Source: an uncultured Muribaculaceae bacterium
GTDB lineage: Bacteria > Bacteroidota > Bacteroidia > Bacteroidales > Muribaculaceae
Direction: 5' to 3'
Assembly (NCBI GenBank): GCA_947644475.1
Contig: CANRZQ010000078.1
Span: 1 to 10,773, forward strand
Length of the DNA stretch: 10,773 nt
Position 1 is the first letter of the stretch; each line of letters starts with the position of its first letter. Shown in pieces: positions 1 to 4,467 of this stretch. Both the position numbers and the translations under genes were made by a program. Below the pieces are notes generated by a model. That model had not been told where the DNA came from. It searched no databases and saw nothing but the letters and a program-made list of their open reading frames with translations.

Positions 1-30
1 ACCCAAAGTATTAACTTTCTTTTGTGACAT
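1..30 (-). CDS. 5' end of an unidentified gene (partial)
   Basis: An ATG at 30-28 on the minus strand opens a frame reading MSQKKVNTLG before the window ends. An in-frame TAA lies six codons upstream of this ATG, so it is the first possible ATG of the frame. No TAnnTTTG promoter box is visible between it and rpsO, so if it is a gene it may depend on read-through from rpsO or on a promoter I cannot recognise. Ten residues are too few to identify a family. The reading as a gene rests on its position, orientation and the lysine-rich start, and is tentative. Confidence 0.45.
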   Translation of the reverse strand, partial: MSQKKVNTLG

Positions 31-51
31 ACTTATGATAATGTGTCGTTA

Positions 52-73
52 TTCGACTGCGGCCGCAGTCGAA
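52..73. repeat. 22-bp perfect palindrome
   Basis: The two 11-base halves (TTCGACTGCGG and CCGCAGTCGAA) are exact reverse complements with no spacer, centred on a GCGGCCGC core. It lies 22 bp upstream of the partial minus-strand gene. In DNA it could be a dimeric protein site or a cruciform; in RNA it would fold as a long stem with a minimal loop. The function is unknown. Confidence 0.7.
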
Positions 74-93
74 CTTCCGTGGTGCCTCAGGAA

Positions 94-139
94 CACGGGC
101 TTTCGCCCGTGCCTACCGTATTCGACCGCCTTGCGGTCG
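94..139 (-). other. Two adjacent strong hairpins in the rpsO 3' region
   Basis: Positions 94-100 and 105-111 form a perfect 7-bp stem (CACGGGC/GCCCGTG). On the minus strand its loop reads GAAA closed by a C-G pair, a stable GNRA tetraloop, which suggests the minus-strand RNA is the functional form. Positions 123-129 and 133-139 form a second perfect 7-bp stem (CGACCGC/GCGGTCG) with a 3-nt loop. Bases 77-81 (CCGTG) could also pair with 94-98 (CACGG), an alternative fold that would compete with the first hairpin. Neither hairpin is followed by a T-run on the minus strand, so they are not ordinary terminators. Confidence 0.5.
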
Positions 140-160
140 GCCGGGATGCGGGCCTGTTGC

Positions 161-195
161 AAACGCGGGCTTCCCCCCGATGGAGGAAGCCCGCG
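161..195 (-). terminator. Possible rpsO terminator hairpin
   Basis: Positions 164-174 and 185-195 form an 11-bp perfect, GC-rich stem around a 10-nt loop. It lies about 40 nt beyond the rpsO stop codon on the minus strand. Only TTT follows it on that strand (163-161), so the U-tract is weak. It may terminate inefficiently or mainly protect the 3' end of the rpsO mRNA. Confidence 0.45.
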
Positions 196-232
196 CAGTA
201 AGGTGTAATCTTTAAGCGAAGCCTAACCGGGC

Positions 233-508
233 TTACTTGCGGATACCAAGCTCTTTTTGTGCGATGATGGCACGGTAGCGGTTGATGTCTTTGCGCATCA
301 GGTAGTCGAGCAGACGACGACGCTTACCCACCAGCATCTTAAGAGCGCGTTCGGTGGTATGATCTTTGTGATTTGACTTCAAGTGTTGAGTCAAATGAGC
401 AATACGGACTGAGAATAATGCAATCTGTGCTTCAGGTGAGCCAGTGTCAGTCTTGCCCTTACCGTACTTCTCGAAGATCTGTACTTTTTCTTCAGAATTT
501 AAATGCAT
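233..508 (-). CDS. rpsO: 30S ribosomal protein S15
   Basis: This 91-residue protein has the normal length for S15, a primary 16S rRNA-binding protein that helps assemble the platform of the small subunit. The family pattern is clear: TGSPEAQIALFSVRI at about residues 22-36, HLTQHLKSNHKDHTTERAL at 38-56 and the basic GKRRRLLDYL near 61-70, ending in the usual short basic tail. The ATG at 508-506 is preceded by a purine-rich GAAAGA but no strong Shine-Dalgarno sequence, as is usual in Bacteroidota. The gene has its own promoter (571-601) and a short leader with a hairpin at its 5' end. In several other bacteria S15 represses its own mRNA by binding its leader; whether that happens here is not known. 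Confidence 0.97.
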   Translation of the reverse strand: MHLNSEEKVQIFEKYGKGKTDTGSPEAQIALFSVRIAHLTQHLKSNHKDHTTERALKMLVGKRRRLLDYLMRKDINRYRAIIAQKELGIRK

Positions 509-547
509 TCTTTCGGATGGGTTAGTTGGTTAATATTGTTTCTTTCT

Positions 548-566
548 GCCTTCCCGTAGGAAAGGC
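548..566 (-). promoter_or_regulatory. rpsO leader hairpin, candidate S15 autoregulatory site
   Basis: On the minus strand GCCTTTCC pairs with GGGAAGGC around a 3-nt TAC loop, giving an 8-bp stem containing one G-U wobble beside G-C pairs. It sits where the rpsO transcript should begin, just downstream of the -7 box. S15 is known to recognise a G-U/G-C helix motif in 16S rRNA and in some of its own leaders, so a regulatory role is plausible. A simple 5'-end stabilising hairpin is equally possible. Confidence 0.4.
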
Positions 567-570
567 GGTG

Positions 571-601
571 CAAAGGTAGGCTTTTTTTTTCGCTCATGCA
601 A
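571..601 (-). promoter_or_regulatory. rpsO promoter (Bacteroidota type)
   Basis: On the minus strand the -7 box is TACCTTTG (578-571), an exact match to TAnnTTTG. A TTG (601-599, preceded by C) lies exactly 20 nt upstream as the -33 element. Transcription should start near 565, giving a leader of about 57 nt before the rpsO ATG. The -33 elements of this promoter and of the opposing promoter are only 18 bp apart. Confidence 0.8.
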
Positions 602-619
602 GTTTTTTCTCACTTTTTC

Positions 620-650
620 TTGTCTTTTCATATTTATAGCAGTAATTTTG
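620..650 (+). promoter_or_regulatory. Promoter of the EFR1-type gene
   Basis: TTG at 620-622 and TAATTTTG at 643-650 are separated by 20 nt and match the Bacteroidota -33/-7 consensus. The predicted start of transcription near 656 leaves a leader of about 30 nt before the ATG at 686. It also argues against an in-frame ATG at 596, which would lie upstream of this promoter and inside the opposing rpsO promoter. Confidence 0.78.
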
Positions 651-685
651 AGGGATTTTTTCATCAAGACCCTGCTGTACATATT

Positions 686-1450
686 ATGATATTCTATTTT
701 TCGGGCACCGGCAACAGCCTTATGACGGCACGCCGCATTGCCGGCGCAATCGGCGGCGAGTGCATCGACATCACCGGCATTGTCAACGGCTCTGTGCCTA
801 TGCCGAGCCCTGCCCCGGGCGAGCCGGTGGGGCTGATATGCCCGGTTTACTTTTTCGCGCTGCCCGACATTGTGGAGCGGTTCATATCCTTGCTGGGGCC
901 TTTCGGCGAAGGCAACTACACATTCGGGATTGTCACCTATGGCACGATGACAGGCATGGCCATAGCCGAGATGCGCCGCCTGTTCTCTAAAAGAGGTATC
1001 GGCCTCGATGCGGTCTTTTCCGTACGCATGGTAGATGTATGGACACCGATGTTCAACCTGTCGGACAGCGAGGCATGCCTGCGGCGCACCGACGCCGCCA
1101 TTTTCAAAATCGACCGACTTGCAGCCCTGATACGCGCACGGGTTAAAAAGACCGGACCTTCGCTGCCGGCCTCATTCGCCCCGCTCGGACGCAAAGTCTA
1201 CGACAGCCAACGAGCCACACGCCACTTCCATCTTGTCGGCGACCGCTGCATAGGCTGCGGCCTGTGTGCGCGCGGATGCCCGGCGGGCGCTATCGAGATG
1301 GACGCCGACAGGCCCCGGTGGGTCAAAGAGCGATGCACGCTGTGCCTGCGCTGCCTCCACCGCTGCCCGGGCTTCGCCATACAGTACGGCTCAAAGACGG
1401 CCTCTCACGGGCAGTTCATCAACCCATATGTCGACTCGCGCGACCTCTGA
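686..1450 (+). CDS. EFR1-type flavodoxin/ferredoxin fusion protein
   Basis: This 254-residue predicted cytoplasmic redox protein joins a flavodoxin-like domain to a two-cluster ferredoxin domain. The FMN phosphate-binding loop is FSGTGNS at residues 5-11, and the flavodoxin fold occupies roughly 1-155. Two classical 4Fe-4S motifs follow: CIGCGLCARGCP (Cys 188, 191, 194, 198) and CTLCLRCLHRCP (Cys 217, 220, 223, 227), so all eight ligands are present. The layout matches the EFR1 family, whose electron donor and acceptor are generally unknown. The frame extends back to an ATG at 596, but the 30 extra residues are phenylalanine-rich, unlike the family and upstream of the promoter, so 686 is chosen. 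It is a single-gene unit ending at the terminator at 1465-1491. The neighbours give no hint of its partner. Confidence 0.88.
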   Translation: MIFYFSGTGNSLMTARRIAGAIGGECIDITGIVNGSVPMPSPAPGEPVGLICPVYFFALPDIVERFISLLGPFGEGNYTFGIVTYGTMTGMAIAEMRRLFSKRGIGLDAVFSVRMVDVWTPMFNLSDSEACLRRTDAAIFKIDRLAALIRARVKKTGPSLPASFAPLGRKVYDSQRATRHFHLVGDRCIGCGLCARGCPAGAIEMDADRPRWVKERCTLCLRCLHRCPGFAIQYGSKTASHGQFINPYVDSRDL

Positions 1451-1464
1451 CAAGCACATTTCTC

Positions 1465-1491
1465 AAAACTCCGGTATTACCCGAGTTTTTT
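1465..1491 (+). terminator. Intrinsic terminator of the EFR1-type gene
   Basis: AAAACTC (1465-1471) and GG (1473-1474) pair with CC (1480-1481) and GAGTTTT (1483-1489), with one C-C mismatch and a 5-nt loop. The right arm runs into six T residues (1486-1491). It starts 15 nt after the stop codon, the expected place and shape for a rho-independent terminator. Confidence 0.65.
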
Positions 1492-1544
1492 GTTAAAATT
1501 ATGTTAAAATTCTTCCGTGAATATATTAAATCAATGTTTTGCCA

Positions 1545-1574
1545 TTGCATTTAGCCATTCATTACGTATATTTG
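1545..1574 (+). promoter_or_regulatory. Promoter of the sugar dehydratase gene
   Basis: TATATTTG at 1567-1574 is an exact TAnnTTTG box, and TTG at 1545-1547 lies 19 nt upstream. An alternative -33 TTTTG ends at 1541, but its 25-nt spacing is poorer. Transcription should begin near 1580, giving a leader of about 70 nt. This promoter may also serve the following DUF4923-like gene and possibly trkH, because I see no TAnnTTTG box upstream of either. Confidence 0.75.
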
Positions 1575-1583
1575 CACTTCTTA

Positions 1584-1620
1584 ACGTCTTTGTGATTCCC
1601 GCGAAGAATCGACAAGACGT
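1584..1620 (+). other. Hairpin at the 5' end of the dehydratase leader
   Basis: ACGTCTT (1584-1590) pairs with AAGACGT (1614-1620), and GATTC (1594-1598) pairs with GAATC (1606-1610), separated by a 3x3 internal loop and closed by a 7-nt loop. It begins a few nucleotides after the predicted transcription start. It could stabilise the mRNA or bind a regulator; the sequence matches no riboswitch I recognise. Confidence 0.45.
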
Positions 1621-1650
1621 ATCCGCAGGTGTGATTTCATCAATCTGAAA

Positions 1651-3624
1651 ATGAAACAAAAAATATTCCGGGGGATTTACAACTCGTCCCTCATCAAGAA
1701 ATTCCTGGCCTCCCCGTCGCCAAGTTGGCTCGTGTGGGCTGCCGACACAGCAATCGTGCTGCTGGCATGTCTTCTTACCGTAGTATTCGGTTCGGGCAAG
1801 ACATCGTATCCGTCAATCTTTTTTGCGATTCCCGTAAAAGTGACGGTATGCGTGGCGATATATGCAGCCATCAACACCCTCTTTGCCACCTACCGTTATG
1901 TAGTGCGGCTCTCATCGCTGATTGATGTGGCCCGCACAATAAAACTTATCCTTGCCTCCTCCTTGGTCATGGCGCTCATATCCCTGACGACATGGTCGGC
2001 AACAGGAGTCTCGTACATCTCATTCTGGAATATTTTTGTGATAGGCGTTATTGCGTTCTCAATGATGACGCTGATGCGCCTTTTCATCAAGAGCATCTAT
2101 TCATTCCTTATGCAGCCCGGAAAGGTGCGCCAGCGCGTCGTTGTGCTCGGCACCCATATCGACTCCCTGATGCTTGCCGCGGCATTGAAAGATGAAATCG
2201 ACGGCTCTTACACTCCCGTGGCATTGCTCTCGCGGGGCACAAATCCGCCAAAGACCGCCAACGGTATACCGATATTCAAACTCAATCCTGAAACGGTTGA
2301 AGAAACGTTCCGCGTCCTTCGTGCCAACACGCTGATTTTCACCTCGTCGCAAATGGAACTGATGCGTCAGCAACTCGCCGACATTTTCCTGTCTCACTCC
2401 ATAAAACTGCTGATGTTCAACAGCGTGGAGGAATTCTCAATGGCCGACGACGACAACACCGACCACAACATCTCGGCCCATGTGCAGAATATCCACATCG
2501 AGGACCTTCTCGGACGCGCCCCCATCAACACGGGCAACAAAAAAGTACGCGAGGTGTATTTCCAGCAGACAGTGATGGTGACAGGAGCCGCCGGCTCGAT
2601 AGGAAGCGAGATTGTGAACCAGCTCGCGTCGTTCGGTGCCAAGGACCTTGTGCTCATCGACCAAGCCGAAACTCCCATGCACGAACTCCAATTGCGCATG
2701 CAGGAACGCCATCCGGGCATAAAGATTCACCTTTTCATAGGCGACATAGCCAACCGCGAGCGCATGGAGCAGGCTTTCAGGAAATATCGCCCGCGCTACG
2801 TGTTCCACGCCGCAGCATACAAGCATGTGCCCATGATGGAGATGAACCCGTCGGAGGCCGTATGCACAAACATCTTCGGCACAAAGAACATTGCCGACCT
2901 TGCCGTGGAATACAATGTTGAGAAATTTGTAATGGTGTCGACCGACAAGGCCGTGAACCCCACCAATATCATGGGGGCGTCGAAACGCATCGCCGAGATT
3001 TACGTCCAGTCGCTGTTCTTCAAACTCCGCCGCAATACCGACGGCCCCACCACACAGTTTATCACCACACGGTTCGGCAACGTGCTCGGCTCCAACGGCT
3101 CGGTAATCCCGCTGTTCAAGCGGCAGATTGAGGAGGGCGGCCCCGTGACGGTGACCCACCGCGACATCATACGCTATTTCATGACCATCCCCGAGGCATG
3201 CTCGCTCGTGCTCGAGGCTGCATGCATGGGCGCCGGCGGCGAAATATACATTTTCGACATGGGCAAGCCGGTAAAAATCTACGACCTTGCCCGCAAAATG
3301 ATTTCCCTTGCCGGGCTGCGCCCCGACATCGACATCAAAATCGTAGAGACCGGACTGCGCCCCGGCGAGAAACTCTACGAGGAACTGCTCTCCGACAAGG
3401 AGCGCACCATCGCCACCCACCACCGCCAAATCATGATTGCCAAAGTAGTGACCTACGACTACGACAATGTCGTCGGGCAATTAAACGAACTCGAACGCGA
3501 CATCCATTCTGCAAATCTCCACGACATTGTGGCCCAGATGAAGCGAATCGTTCCTGAATTCGTGTCCAACAATTCGAAATGGGCCGAAATCGACAAGGAA
3601 CTCGCCGCTCAGGCCGGCAATTGA
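1651..3624 (+). CDS. Membrane-bound UDP-sugar 4,6-dehydratase (CapD/WbpM/PglF type)
   Basis: This 657-residue protein has the full-length layout of the WbpM/PglF/CapD family, which converts UDP-GlcNAc to its 4-keto-6-deoxy derivative, the first step toward several rare amino sugars. Four hydrophobic helices lie at about 26-46, 56-78, 96-115 and 123-147. A first nucleotide-binding-like domain starts near 162 (RVVVLG), and the catalytic SDR domain begins near 305 with the NAD-binding loop TGAAGSIG (311-318). The active-site residues typical of this subfamily are present: TDK at 431-433 and Met441 with Lys445, Met replacing the Tyr of the usual YxxxK motif. RPGEK (570-574) is a further family hallmark. 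The exact sugar cannot be read from sequence; UDP-GlcNAc is most likely. No other sugar genes flank it. The DUF4923-like gene follows 23 nt downstream and is probably co-transcribed. Confidence 0.92.
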   Translation: MKQKIFRGIYNSSLIKKFLASPSPSWLVWAADTAIVLLACLLTVVFGSGKTSYPSIFFAIPVKVTVCVAIYAAINTLFATYRYVVRLSSLIDVARTIKLILASSLVMALISLTTWSATGVSYISFWNIFVIGVIAFSMMTLMRLFIKSIYSFLMQPGKVRQRVVVLGTHIDSLMLAAALKDEIDGSYTPVALLSRGTNPPKTANGIPIFKLNPETVEETFRVLRANTLIFTSSQMELMRQQLADIFLSHSIKLLMFNSVEEFSMADDDNTDHNISAHVQNIHIEDLLGRAPINTGNKKVREVYFQQTVMVTGAAGSIGSEIVNQLASFGAKDLVLIDQAETPMHELQLRMQERHPGIKIHLFIGDIANRERMEQAFRKYRPRYVFHAAAYKHVPMMEMNPSEAVCTNIFGTKNIADLAVEYNVEKFVMVSTDKAVNPTNIMGASKRIAEIYVQSLFFKLRRNTDGPTTQFITTRFGNVLGSNGSVIPLFKRQIEEGGPVTVTHRDIIRYFMTIPEACSLVLEAACMGAGGEIYIFDMGKPVKIYDLARKMISLAGLRPDIDIKIVETGLRPGEKLYEELLSDKERTIATHHRQIMIAKVVTYDYDNVVGQLNELERDIHSANLHDIVAQMKRIVPEFVSNNSKWAEIDKELAAQAGN

Positions 3625-3647
3625 ATGGTCCAACCAAAAATATCCTT

Positions 3648-4358
3648 ATGAAAAAAATCATCACATTATGCCTCATCGCCGTATTGTCATGCCACATGGC
3701 CTCTGCCTTCGACCTGTCGTCATTGCTCCAAGGACTTGAAAAGGCATCGAAGAACTCCGGCGACTCCACCACACAGACATCAGAGTCCAAAGACAAGGCA
3801 GCCGACGCCCTCGGCGGCCTCGGCACCCTGCTCGGCGGCGTTGTGGAAAGCCTCACCTCCACGTCGAAACTCACTCCGGCCGACCTTGTGGGCACTTGGA
3901 CATACTCATCCCCGGCCGTGACCCTCGACAGCGACAACGCCATCCAGAAAATCGGAGGTGCGGCAGCAACAGCGACAATCGAGCAAAAAATCGCACCCTA
4001 CTATCAACGCGCAGGAATCACCAACCTTGTGCTCACCGTCGAGGCCGACTCTTCTTTCACGATGAAAACCAAACTGTTCACCCTGAAAGGAACTATCGCC
4101 ACGGCCCCCGACGAAGGCAAACTCATATTCAACTTCAAGGCCTTCAACAAAATAAAAATCGGAGAAGTGTCTACCATGGTTTCGAAATCGGCAAACACCA
4201 TGTCGCTCACTTTCGACGCCTCGCGCCTGCAAGGCATCGTGACAAAGGTGTCGACACTCTCTCAAAACGCATCGATACAATCCATTGCCAAACTTCTGGC
4301 TTCGTACGACGGAGTATATGTCGGGTGCAAAATGAAAAGGCAAGACAACTCGAATTAA
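3648..4358 (+). CDS. DUF4923-like exported protein (lipocalin-like)
   Basis: This 236-residue protein begins with a signal peptide: MKK, a hydrophobic core, then a probable signal peptidase I site after ASA at residue 20. Cys15 within VLSC makes a lipoprotein a less likely alternative. A low-complexity Ser/Thr/Gly-rich linker follows (about 35-75), then a globular domain starting LVGTWTYSSPAVTL (80-93) and rich in predicted beta strands. The GTW start and the IEQKIAPYYQRAGI segment (111-124) resemble DUF4923, a Bacteroidota lipocalin-like family of unknown function; this is from memory of the family. It probably acts in the periplasm or at the outer membrane. The frame stays open upstream to 3579 inside the dehydratase gene, but the signal peptide fixes the start at 3648. 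Its last two codons and stop lie at the start of the 10-bp repeat array. Confidence 0.82.
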   Translation: MKKIITLCLIAVLSCHMASAFDLSSLLQGLEKASKNSGDSTTQTSESKDKAADALGGLGTLLGGVVESLTSTSKLTPADLVGTWTYSSPAVTLDSDNAIQKIGGAAATATIEQKIAPYYQRAGITNLVLTVEADSSFTMKTKLFTLKGTIATAPDEGKLIFNFKAFNKIKIGEVSTMVSKSANTMSLTFDASRLQGIVTKVSTLSQNASIQSIAKLLASYDGVYVGCKMKRQDNSN

Positions 4359-4423
4359 ATCGACTTAAATCGAAATAATTCGATATAATTCGACTTAATT
4401 CGAGATAAATCGATATAAATCGA
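4350..4423. repeat. 10-bp tandem repeat array, consensus CGANWTAAWT
   Basis: Seven consecutive 10-bp units (4351-4420) each match CGANWTAAWT without insertion or deletion. Positions 1-3, 6-8 and 10 are invariant, positions 5 and 9 are always A or T, and position 4 takes all four bases. As a result TCGA recurs eight times at exact 10-bp steps, starting at 4350, 4360 and so on to 4420. The first unit contains the final Asn codon and stop of the DUF4923-like gene; the array ends 44 nt before the trkH start. The period is close to one helical turn, so the motif would face one side of the DNA. I know of no named element of this kind. Confidence 0.85.
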
Positions 4424-4467
4424 AAACTTCGCTTACCCCTCATTCGTTTTATCGTCAAAAACGAGTC

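Noticed and set aside
146..208. A 20-codon plus-strand frame downstream of rpsO
   Set aside because: It lies across the terminator-like stem, is opposite in direction to its neighbours, and has no recognisable start signals.
596..685. N-terminal extension of the EFR1-type gene to the ATG at 596
   Set aside because: It would place the start upstream of the gene's own promoter and inside the rpsO promoter; the added residues do not resemble the family.
2437..3480. A 347-codon open frame on the minus strand opposite the dehydratase gene
   Set aside because: Same cause: it mirrors the codon use of the catalytic domain on the other strand, with no family resemblance and no promoter box.
4350..4423. 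The 10-bp array as a CRISPR array
   Set aside because: Units are contiguous 10-mers without spacers, far from the 20-50 bp repeat and spacer sizes of CRISPR.
4444..4464. 7-bp stem TCGTTTT/AAAACGA just before trkH as a terminator
   Set aside because: No T-run follows it on either strand, and its AT-rich stem is weak; it may be chance.
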